DNA of 30,724 nt. Source: Hypsibius dujardini. Its lineage: Eukaryota > Tardigrada > Eutardigrada > Parachela > Hypsibiidae. Location: NCBI GenBank assembly GCA_001579985.1, contig LRSR01007885.1, positions 1 through 30,724 on the forward strand. The letters are read 5' to 3'. Both the position numbers and the translations under genes were made by a program. Each line of letters starts with the position of its first letter. Position 1 is the stretch's first letter. The notes below the pieces were generated by a model that saw only the letters and a list, made by a program, of their open reading frames with translations, was not told the DNA's origin and made no database searches. Shown in pieces: positions 21,940 through 30,724 of the stretch.

Positions 21940-24506
21940 TTAAACAAGGGCTGCAGCATCTAAGTTTTCACACGCAACTGCAGTATAGGCAGGTGGAAGG
22001 CTCCAAATACTCTGCACGGAATTCCTGCGCGTTGAGCTCCCTGAGAAGGCCGGCGGCGGACTTCCCTCTCGCGATGAAACCCTCAACTGGTACGCCGGGG
22101 GAGGAGGTCGTGGCACTGGCACGATCGTTTCCTCCAACAGCGCCTCATCTTCCGGCACTTCAGGCAGCGGTACTCGAGGTCGACCTGTCGGTTGCCTCGG
22201 TCGCAGTTTCCGGGTTTGTCCGACCGGCCCCGCTGCCGGCACAGACCGAATCCCAGCTCCATGGTCTCCAATCCCGTTTCCGTACAGTCGAGACCAACCG
22301 TCATCGGCGACCTCGTTCAGCTCGCGCAGCAGATGCCCGTGATCGGTATACAGGCAGTGCAGGGCGAATGGGATGACCGCCACTACCAGTACGGTTTGCA
22401 GGACCGCCACCGTGGTACGCACGCCGAGCATGGTTTTGAAGTCGCCTAGATGGAGGTCGGAATGATTGGGCCGCTCACCGAGGAAGCCGTGGATAGCCGC
22501 GGCGATGCTCAATCCCGCAGCGGCACCCATCACCGCCATGTACACGGAGAATATGTAGACGGCCGCGGGAACGCGGGGTCGTTGGGTTGAGGCTTGGAAG
22601 AAGGCCGGGATGGTGAGGATGCCGGTGATTTCGGTGCAGCAGCCGGTGAAGAGGGTGAAGAAGCCGCCCACCACGAGGCACGGTGCTGGGAGGAGCGGAA
22701 TCATTTCTGGAAGGGACAAATACACCGAAAAATTGTAGCGTAGAACGTAAGAAATTGTCAAACTGAGTGAAATGTGATCTTCTTGAAACTTTCGAAAACC
22801 TTGGCTGCCGAGAACTGCTGGAGACCGTCCAAGTGAGAGGTTAGCTGGCTTTTTAAGGTGGGAGGCAGTGTGACTGGAAAATGAACCTCCGTCGGAAAGA
22901 AGACCGACGGACGAAGCCCGCATACCGACGGTGGTTGCAGTCAGTTAGGAGTACAGAATACGAATGGCGGACCGACACCCCGGAAAGATTACGGATAAGC
23001 CGGACAATCGACGCATAGTCCGACAATCGGCGGACAGTCCAGGACGTTTATAAAATTATGCGATCGGTTTGGAAAGGGTGACGGTAAGTCTGAAAGGTTA
23101 TCTCAAATGCTGAATAGGCCATTTTGCAGGTTTGCGTTCCACCTGGGAGGAGGCACTCTCATCCACTTTAGATGGCGGACGGTCAGGTCGGGAAAATTAC
23201 TTCAGGCAAGCAGTTCTGAGCCCCGTACACTCGTGAAGAAGGTCGTCAGCCACTCCCAAATACCTCACGCGTTTACCAGGTAGATATTGCCATTTCCAGT
23301 AAACCAATTACTTTTCAAACTGACCGCCATCTTTCTGAACAGATCATGTGTCCACCGTGCGCACTCAAAGCCAATATTGCAGACAGTCCACCCACATTCC
23401 GGATCGGACGTAAATCTACCGCACTGCTGGTAACCTTCCGGCAAAACGGTAAATCAACCGTCAATCTTCCGGACAAGCCGTGCACGGGTCGAATAAACCG
23501 CAAACCTTCCGGACCGACCGTGGACATTCCGAGCAGACGACAAGATATCCGGACAGACTGCGCACCTCCCGGCTTGGAGTAACAGTTGTTCTTACCACTG
23601 GTAGCTCATCTTCGTGGTAGATCATTAACTTCTCGTTCTGAACGTGAATCCGTTTTCCAGTCCATTCATTTTCCTCCGGGCTGACTGCTCAGCTGCCTGA
23701 CTGCTCAGCTGCCTGATTGCTCAGCTGCCTGACTGCTCAGCTGCCTGGCTGTTCAGCTGCCTGATTGACCATCCCCATTTTGGACCAGCTGTCCACCTTT
23801 TCAGCTTACCGTCAATCTTTCGGACTGATTGGAAATCTTTCGTAATGCTTACCCTTCTCTTCGATGGGTCGTGAATCTTCTGTGCTATCCGCTGACAAAG
23901 CTGACTGTTCGTCAGCCATTCCGTCAGGCCGTAAACCTTCCAAACAGACCGGCCGCTTGCCTGATGTCCATTCCAGATTGGGTGTCCGTCGACTACTCCG
24001 AGTGTCCGTCAATCATTTAGACTAGCCATAGACCTCCCAAGTTCTCCGTCCTCAATCCAGGCCGCAATTGTTCACCTTCCTATGTTATGGCCCATCTTTT
24101 CAACTAATTTTTTGCCCTCTCACTGGCAACACCGTCTCAGATTTGAAGCGATCGTCAGTTTCTCTTGCTATCAATCAAGCGTTCGGACGGTCGTTTGTAT
24201 CAAAGCGCTCACCATTTTCGAGTTTTAATAATCTCTCGCAAAAACTAATTTAGAAGGGCAAGTCCCATCAAAAGGCATGTCTTTAAAAAACGGTTTATAC
24301 ATAAATGCGCGTACATTGTACTGACCGTCATTGGAGCAGTACAGCATGATGATCCCGAGGACTATTTCGCAGAGGCTGAGCATCCACAGCGGTCGTCGGT
24401 GTCTGAATAGCTCTTGGATTTTACCATTGCTTGGCGGAGAGGATGTAAAGATGAGGGCGCTGGCACCGAATCTGAAAGCTCCAACACAGGGTGGCGGCGT
24501 CATCAT
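21940..24506 (-). CDS. tetraspan membrane protein with C-terminal PPxY motifs, family unknown
   Basis: There are two - strand exons, 24506-24326 and 22706-21940, joined in phase 1 (G + AA gives Glu), about 315 aa. Four hydrophobic segments are visible: WMLSLCEIVLGIIMLYC near residues 43-59, LLPAPCLVVGGFFTLFTGCC (about 65-84), VYIFSVYMAVMGAAAGLSIA (about 110-130), and VAVLQTVLVVAVIPFALHCL (about 156-175). The C-terminal tail is Pro/Arg-rich and has two PPAY motifs (about 263-266 and 298-301), a form bound by WW domains such as those of Nedd4 ubiquitin ligases. The layout is that of small four-helix proteins of the TMEM255 or MARVEL kind, but I do not recognise a specific family. The start is uncertain: a possible acceptor ending TTTCAG follows the first dozen codons, so an upstream exon may exist. 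The long frame running on to 22923 crosses the splice acceptor and is not the true N terminus. Confidence 0.68.
22955..24070. repeat. degenerate minisatellite in the tetraspan gene intron, changing orientation
   Basis: Diverged copies of a motif near CCGTAAACCTTCCGGAC recur at irregular spacings (roughly 20-35 bp). From about 23360 to 24010 they lie on the + strand, for example CCGTCAATCTTCCGGAC near 23459 and CCGTAAACCTTCC near 23930. From about 22980 to 23100 related units read in reverse complement, for example CCGGAAAGATTACGG. The array fills most of the 1.6-kb intron. Confidence 0.65.
23681..23767. repeat. 16-bp tandem repeat, about 5.4 copies
   Basis: Units of CTGACTGCTCAGCTGC with few changes (CTGATTGCTCAGCTGC, CTGGCTGTTCAGCTGC), lying inside the minisatellite-filled intron of the tetraspan gene. 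Confidence 0.9.
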
Positions 24507-25228
24507 TTATTGCTATCCCCAAGGTATCTACTGGTATCGAAAAAAAGATTGAGGATTTTGCCACATTTATTTGTGCAATAAAATCGCAAAAAAGCACACC
24601 GAATAAATTGCATTCTATGTGGGTTTACAAATGCAGCGTATTCGTTGCAGACGTAAGCGTGGATAGAACGTGTCGACTATGCATGGGATTTATTGATTAG
24701 GACCCATTCTCTCCCCCCTCCATTAACTGCACGGTCTCACTTTCTTGTACGCTTGCTGGCAAATGTGTGTACCGTACACTTGCGTGGTATGGGTTCCCCG
24801 AAACTTAACGTACAATCGATCACGTACCGAGCGCCTAAAACTGGAATGAGACTTCGCGAACAAAAAGATGCGATATGACCCATGATAGGGATGTTAATGA
24901 CAATTCTAGACATATCCCATGGGATCACATTCCGATTACATTCCGATCCCAATCACAAACATGATCTGCAACTTGGATTAACAACCTTTACTCATGAGCC
25001 GTAATTGTTTTTCGGTAAAACTGGAAGAAAATGGAATTTTAACCCTAGATGCAGTATGCTAGGGGCGTGGACGGGCTAAGCGCTGAACGCTCTTTGAAAA
25101 TTCCAGCAGGGAGCAGAATATGATTCTAGAGCTCTTTATAAACCGTGATGTCGTTACGGCTCGTCTCTAGTCGGAGCTTGAATTAAACAGTATCCTAGTT
25201 CCGCGTTACGTCACTCGCGGCAATGAGC

Positions 25229-25229
25229 G

Positions 25230-25282
<53 letters not shown>

Positions 25283-25330
25283 CATCTGTCTGTCTGCCTG
25301 TCTGTCGGTCTGAGCGTCTGTCTGTTTGGA
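25229..25330. repeat. CTGT tract
   Basis: CTGT units, pure at first and then with CCAT, GCCT and CGGT interruptions, downstream of the bestrophin gene. Confidence 0.87.
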
Positions 25331-25432
25331 TCGGTTGGTCAGTCTTACTGATCGCGTCGCACATTGCAACATATCGTTTGTATAACAGTTTTAGTCTGCT
25401 GCATCTGCTCGTGCGAAAATGCCTCAATTTAG

Positions 25433-25519
25433 TTGTATCGGATCATATATCGGATATCCGTTTTTGTATCGGATCATGCATCGGATATCTGTTTTTGTAT
25501 CAGACCATGCATCGGATAC
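25433..25519. repeat. 31-bp tandem repeat, about 2.8 copies
   Basis: Copies start at 25433, 25464 and 25495 with TTGTATC(G/A)GA. Each contains ATCGGATA, and the first has the palindrome CGGATATCCG. The copies differ at only a few positions. Confidence 0.88.
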
Positions 25520-25667
25520 AAGTCAACTTTCGCAAGAGCTGTAGTAATAATGGTTATACCAATAGAATAAAAAAGCAGTGCTCCTACATTAGCAAAATTA
25601 ACACTTGCTGCAACCTAAAGTCAAGACAAAAAAGGCATCGTTAAGCTACAAAACAACTGTCTGATCT

Positions 25668-28600
25668 TCAGACGTTGTTTGGGTACCACTTATGACCTGG
25701 TGGAAACAACGGGCTTCCATCCCAAACCATCTGACTCCGGGGCAGCAGGCTCGGTGAGGAATCCTTCGAGGATTCAGTCGTATCAAAACCTGACTTCACC
25801 GTGGCGGTGGTGGACGTAATGGTAGAGGTGTTGGGACTGCCCAATGGTTTGGGGATTGTTTTTCGCAAGATTGGTACCGGTGGCCATTGACAATCTCTTC
25901 CGATGTGATCACTAAAAAAGTTCAATTCTTTTACACCACTTAACTGATATTGTGCTTCAGGTTCTTACAAAATGATTCACACTTAACGAAAAACTCAGAA
26001 CCATTTCACTTTATTTTAAAAATTTACGTCTTTACGGGCATTACAAATCCTATAAGTTTGAAATTCCCCTAAGGAAATCATCCCTTGGATATTAGAAGAC
26101 GTTACCACGTTAACTTACACATATTTAGCCGGGACAACGTCGCCCGGCTTCAGCGCCTCGCGGTTCTTGTTGACCGGTGGTAGCTGCACCTTGGTGGTGC
26201 CCCAGTAACGGTCCTTCACCAGTGGTGGGACCTTGTCGAACCTGCATGACATCAAAGGACGTAGGGAGAGTTGGTAAGTGTTCCCTAGCAGTGGCGCGCC
26301 GAGGTTTCGGGGCAAACAAATACAGGCAAAAAACATTCCATCTGGGCAAACTTTCTTTTACAAAATTTGAATCTTAAAAAGAAGATCTGCGACGCTAACA
26401 GAATCTTCCACTAAAGGCAGAAGTTTGCCTGTTTGCCCCCCTCCCCCGGACGGCTCGCCTATATCTCGAGTAAGTTAGACATTTGTGTCTGCCTGTGTAG
26501 TACATAGTATGAAAAAAACGTACATTTGATCGGTGACTGTGAAGTGTACTTGCATGTGGCGCTCGATAAACCAGTTGATCTACGCATACAAAACAACCAC
26601 ACCCTTGTTACGAGTTCCACATAAACAAACCGAGGAACATGCGTTGAACACCTACATCGAAGTCGTCGTCATCCTCGCCCCAGGGGTTGAACATTTGCTC
26701 GGCCACTTTCAGCCATCCCACGTAGAATACAAACTAAAAGTGCATATTCATGTGTTCGAAGAGGTAGAAGCCTATGAGCTGTACGGTACAATATACAGGG
26801 GGCGGGGCCTAACCTGGAGGATGGTGAAAATGGGAAAATAGGTATCAACCCCGTGGCCTTTGTAGTTTTTTGTCACATCTAAGGATTGGCGTGCGAAGAG
26901 GCAGCCCACGAAATACGTGTAGGTAGCAATGGTAATTATCTGCAAGCGCGAGCTTATTAGAACGGTTAGAGGTGACGAGGAGGTCTAAGGAGTACCTGTG
27001 TATAGCTGACGGGAATGGTCACCCAGTTGAACATCCAGTTCCTCCCCAGAGAAGCGCGAAAGACTAGCAGCTCATCCAGTATCTGCTTGGAGCCCACCCC
27101 CACCGGATCGTGCATGAGACCCTCCTGACGGGCTTGGTCTAGGATGCGCATGAACCACACACACGGCACCCAAAACTTGCCATGCTCTTTGATCTACAAA
27201 CGCTTTTGTTTAATAAAACATTTTGCTCCATTGGAGGGGTCACAGCAGCAACCTACCTCGATGATGTCATCGAATAGGACCTTTTCCTCTGTAACCGAAA
27301 ACAATTGTAATTTATTCATGTTCTAATATTATTACCTTCAATTGTCTTCGAATGGCGTAGGGATGAAAAAAAAATTAAACTTCATCAATTAGTCAATTAA
27401 GACGTTAGTTGACTAAAAAAACTAAAGGTTTTAGTTTAAGTTTTTTTATTAGCTAAAGCTTTTAGCTTCTAGCTTCTAGTCTAGTTTTAGTCGAATTCAG
27501 TTGATTAATTTCCGTTTCGCTACTTAGATCCGCAGAAACGGAAACTTTTAGTTGAGTTTTTTAGTCGACTAAAAAACCTAAAACAAAAAAATCAGTAACT
27601 AAAACTTTTGCTTTAGTTTTAGTTTAATTTTTTAGTTTCGTTTGGTTTTGCCATTCCTAGAAGGGCGTTGCCGTTGTGCTCTGACCTTTAGAGAGAATGC
27701 CGGCATCGACCATGTGTTGAAGACTGGGAAACCGCTTGCGGGTCAAGACGCTGTACGGCCGGTTCACGAAAATGGTTGCTGCGCTGATGTAACGCGCTAG
27801 CTGTCGTCTGAAAATGTGTTGCACGCATTTCATTGAAAAATTTACAAAAATACGTTTTATTGAGCTGAAAAGGCTGGAGTCAATGGTTGAATTAATACCC
27901 ACCTATACATGTATGACCTTTCGTCTTTGCCGTTAATCCAATGGGTGATCAAGTAGCACATTCTGTGAATAAACAGACTCACTGTACAAGATATTTAAGA
28001 TTGCTGTGGTGGTTGGGATATCCGTTAACGACATTCAGAATAATCGATAGAGGAGAGAAATGGAGAAAAATTGCGTACACAAATACTGTTCAGATCTTAA
28101 CTAAGCGTACCCTTGAAAAAAGGGTACCTAAGGGTACCCTTGAAGCAGACGCTCAATAGCTTTTTTGTTTTTAAGTTTAGACCTATGTCTATTTAAACCT
28201 CAGTTTTAGTTGGTTAACATTCATCCTGCTGTAAGTATCTTACAACATATTTCAAATGTAAACTGTCCAGATTATTGGCAGTAGTGATAGAGAAATTTTG
28301 TTTCAAAGATTTAGAAAAAAAGCATGCTTGGTTTGACAAAACCGCAATTGGAAACTGTTTTTTGCCTGATTCTTTAAGGATTACCCCAGATTCTGATCTT
28401 GCTCTTCGATTTATTGATTTCAGTCAACTAATTCTCCCGATGAGGTGATCCTAAGTAACACGCCCTGTCCTCAGAGAATTAATAAGCAAAAACTGACAAA
28501 TTATTCACATTACTTTAACGTCATTTAGGGTTAGATCACAGTTTCTATTTGGTACAGTTTGATGGGCTCTACATGAACGAGAGGACTCTTGAACCACGTC

Positions 28601-29010
28601 TTACCTGTCCGGCCAGGGGTAAGCGATGAGTTGCTCCCACCATCGTGACAAGATGAAGGACACGTAGAAGCCCAGCACAAAGGTCAACGGAACCGAGTTC
28701 AAGTTTTCCTCCACGTAGATGCAAATTTTTTCGAACGCCCTGCAAAGGTAAATGCATGTTCTGGTCTGCTGTCAATCAAACCTACACGAGCATGCCGCGG
28801 AACTTGCAATCTTCTTGACCGCAAAACTCACGTTCTCTGGGTGGGGTTCAGAGCCATGCGGTAGACCGCAGCGATGATGGCATACAGCACGGCGAAGACG
28901 GAAAACTCCCGGTACATCAGTTTGTACACACTGCCGCGCCATCGCAGCAGCAGCTTTCCAAGCCGTCCAAAGGAGACGCTTTCGACTTTGGTCTGATATC
29001 GCACAGTCAT
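25668..29010 (-). CDS. BEST: bestrophin (calcium-activated chloride channel), complete
   Basis: Eleven - strand exons: 29010-28832, 28739-28605, 27962-27903, 27807-27686, 27288-27257, 27193-26996, 26939-26814, 26733-26656, 26579-26524, 26241-26119 and 25911-25668 (TGA). All junction phases agree and give 450 residues. Bestrophins are pentameric, calcium-gated anion channels. The start [20 protein letters not shown] lines up with the conserved bestrophin N terminus. The pore-neck segment [10 protein letters not shown] places Val76, Phe80 and Phe84 at the same numbers as Ile76, Phe80 and Phe84 of human BEST1. SRWWEQ and PWPDR follow, then [31 protein letters not shown], and the calcium clasp [12 protein letters not shown] (about 299-310), then [11 protein letters not shown]. 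The cytoplasmic tail is short and Pro/Ser/Thr-rich, unlike the long tails of vertebrate BEST1. Exon 5 is only 32 nt. Introns range from 62 nt upward. Confidence 0.95.
27400..27655. repeat. palindrome-rich AT element in bestrophin intron 4
   Basis: A block built of TTTTAGT/ACTAAAA words on both strands. It holds a perfect 22-bp palindrome at 27556-27577 centred on AGTCGACT, and an inverted pair TTTCCGTTTC (27509-27518) with GAAACGGAAA (27535-27544). It resembles a decayed MITE or foldback element. No target-site duplication was established. Confidence 0.55.
28107..28141. repeat. clustered GGTACC palindromes and hairpin, bestrophin intron 2
   Basis: GTACCCTT (28107-28114) pairs with AAGGGTAC (28120-28127) across a 5-nt loop. 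It is followed at once by the perfect 12-bp palindrome AAGGGTACCCTT (28130-28141). The word GGGTACC occurs twice within 17 nt. Confidence 0.8.
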
Positions 29011-30090
29011 TGTGGCAGGGGAGGGTTAAGTCTTCACCTGAGCGACCCTCAAGGTCTCGCAAAAAATACAATGTACCAGGGGAAAGAACGTGAGGAAAGT
29101 ACGTCTAAGGTCTTATATATTTTTCCAACGGTTCGACCGGTGGTATTTCCCAGTTCGATCTCTCCCCCTCTCCATACATATTATGCTTATATTTGGTAGC
29201 ATCTACAATCTCAAAGTCCCAGGGGAAATTGTTAATTTTATTATTTTACTGCAAGCAGTTGTTTACCGTCTCATTCCAATCAGAACGCACCGCTGTTTAG
29301 TAAAAGTTTGGTTTGGGGAAACTTTTTTGTTATTCATTTAGGGCAGTCACGTTGCCACAAATACAGATGCAGGCGGTTTAGTCAGTGCGCTTAGGTTAAA
29401 AGCCAAAGTAGTTTGTGCTCTCGCTTTATTAATTTATTGAATATCGTGTCGGCAAGGGTCAAAGATTTGAGGGCTCGGGGACGTGAGACAAGGTCACATG
29501 CCGATCAAGATGTAACAGCAATCGCGATGTGAAGAAATGATTTGCATGTAAGAACCCTATAAGCAGTACACTTATGTTAAAGGTTGTTGATGGTTTGTTT
29601 ACACAGGTGAAACGATGTTCTTTTACGAGAGCGCGGCAGAGTCCTCCACACCAGCCGTCGAGTTTGCTCGACACAGCTTTATCACTACGGAGAGAAGCCA
29701 CATGCTCAAATGATTTAACGAGCGTGGAGAGCGTGGGAGCGTCAACAAGAGATGGTCTTTACCGAATAACGGGCTCTCGTTGGTCCCTTTTGTTTACGGC
29801 ACTTTATGTGCACCGTCAAAGTGCAGAACCGCGCTTTTACAAATATCCTCACTCGACGATCATAACAACAATGCAATGCCTGGTTCGGCCCATGTTTTTT
29901 TACCCTAAGTTAGGATGTGATTTTCGAGGGGAAGGGAGAACGCAAAAAGTTTCCATTTTATTATTTAAATTCATCCAATATTAGTGAGAGTGCGGTCGTC
30001 AACGTTTACCATCAATCAACAAAATATATCAAAAAACGTTTTGATGAATAAGTTTGAGTAAGCGATCAACCGGAGATGTCAATGAAAAAT

Positions 30091-30121
30091 CGATCAGTGA
30101 ATTTCGGAAATTCGCTGATCG
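30091..30121. repeat. near-perfect 31-nt inverted repeat
   Basis: The arm CGATCAGTGAATTTC (30091-30105) pairs with GAAATTCGCTGATCG (30107-30121) with one mismatch around a single central base. Confidence 0.85.
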
Positions 30122-30420
30122 CATTGGGCTGAGCTGTAAAGCAGCCAGGCTGTTAACAATCGAAATATACGAATAGACTAATCACAGGTTTTGGTTTTGG
30201 CACGCACGGCTCAACATTTCGCTTGCTCGCTGTAACTTTTTTGATACTCTTTCTTGATAGCGTTTTTTACACATTTTACTGACGGCCGCACGGTCTCTAT
30301 TCGTGATGATATGTATATCAGACTTGTGTTATCGGCCAGGCTCTGAAATTTATTTAGCAGAATTTCAAATCCTGAAAACACTGGAAGATTTGATTTTCAT
30401 TATAAAAACTTGAAAAAAGG

Positions 30421-30642
30421 GTCAATTTCAAGGTGTTTGACACTATTCCTCTCCAAGTTCAATTTGGACTACCTTGGCATCAGTGAAACATTTGTTTATT
30501 TTAGGGTCGGAGCTAAATAGCTTATTTCTGGAATTTTAGCCTGAATTTTTCGGTCTGGATTGAAATTGACCGACAGCTCCGCCACCGACATCCAAAAATA
30601 ATGCTGATTTCAATCAGAAATAGAACTTGGAGAGGAACAGTA
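30421..30642. repeat. inverted-repeat (foldback/MITE-like) element
   Basis: Arms at 30442-30465 and 30618-30641 are reverse complements at 22 of 24 positions and share CCTCTCCAAGTTC. A nested perfect 11-nt pair is GTCAATTTCAA (30421-30431) with TTGAAATTGAC (30560-30570). The inner sequence also pairs loosely. Confidence 0.7.
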
Positions 30643-30724
30643 AGGGATCGTTGAACAATTACGTAAGCGCTCGACATTAGGCGGCCTTACCCCCACCTCC
30701 CCTTTCTCAGAGCTCGTCATTATT

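Larger units (their letters stand above)
24507..25667. other. non-coding spacer between the tetraspan and bestrophin genes
   Basis: No exon is supported. The stretch holds a CTGT tract and a 31-bp tandem repeat, both listed separately. It should include the bestrophin 3' untranslated region and the tetraspan gene's upstream region. Confidence 0.4.
29011..30724. other. non-coding region upstream of bestrophin
   Basis: No exon is supported. It should contain the bestrophin promoter and 5' untranslated region. The distal part holds a 31-nt near-perfect hairpin and a roughly 200-bp inverted repeat. The frame at 29574-29984 has no recognised domain. Confidence 0.4.

Noticed and set aside
21852-22376. 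174-codon plus-strand frame
   Set aside because: It is antisense to the coding exon of the tetraspan gene, has no domain, and is open only because of that gene's composition.
22707-22923. N-terminal extension of the 327-codon minus-strand frame
   Set aside because: A clear acceptor (CCTTCCAG) at 22707-22714 and the exact phase match to the exon at 24326 show that this part is intron.
1-30724. CRISPR arrays, bacterial operons, rRNA genes or phage defence systems
   Set aside because: All genes are intron-split animal families. The regular repeats are simple tetranucleotide tracts without spacers.

Overview
This is a eukaryotic nuclear window, most likely from a parasitic flatworm. I favour a cestode or trematode, but that is inference: no ribosomal or mitochondrial marker is present. 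The reasons are genes split into many short GT-AG exons (down to 25 nt), introns full of degenerate CTGT/CTGC/CAGA tracts, and divergent members of animal membrane-protein families. None of the reading frames longer than about 100 codons is a complete gene. The genes below were rebuilt by hand from splice sites, codon phase and family motifs.

Layout. (1) 1023-3695, + strand: nine exons encoding a complete ANF-receptor-type ectodomain like that of a receptor guanylyl cyclase. No transmembrane, kinase-homology or cyclase exon was found after it. (2) 3696-8253: non-coding sequence with homopolymer C/G runs, an ATT microsatellite and GATT-rich repeats. (3) 8254-18588, + strand: a class VI P4-ATPase (ATP11-like lipid flippase). 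Sixteen exons give 1139 residues and all catalytic motifs; only a short first coding exon is missing. Nine of its fifteen introns carry tetranucleotide tracts, in both orientations. (4) 20110-20956, - strand: a two-exon, 213-aa folate-receptor-like secreted or GPI-anchored protein, convergent with the ATPase. (5) 21940-24506, - strand: a two-exon tetraspan protein with two C-terminal PPxY motifs; its intron holds a degenerate minisatellite. (6) 25668-29010, - strand: a complete 11-exon bestrophin chloride channel of 450 aa with intact pore neck and calcium clasp. (7) 29011-30724: non-coding, with strong inverted repeats.

All five genes encode membrane or secreted proteins: a peptide-receptor ectodomain, a lipid flippase, a vitamin-receptor-like protein, a tetraspan protein and an anion channel. 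They are unrelated families, and I see no sign that they form one pathway. The most unusual structural features are the alternating sense/antisense tetranucleotide tracts in the flippase introns, the microexons (including one that splits the flippase phosphorylation motif), and a receptor ectodomain without its signalling half.
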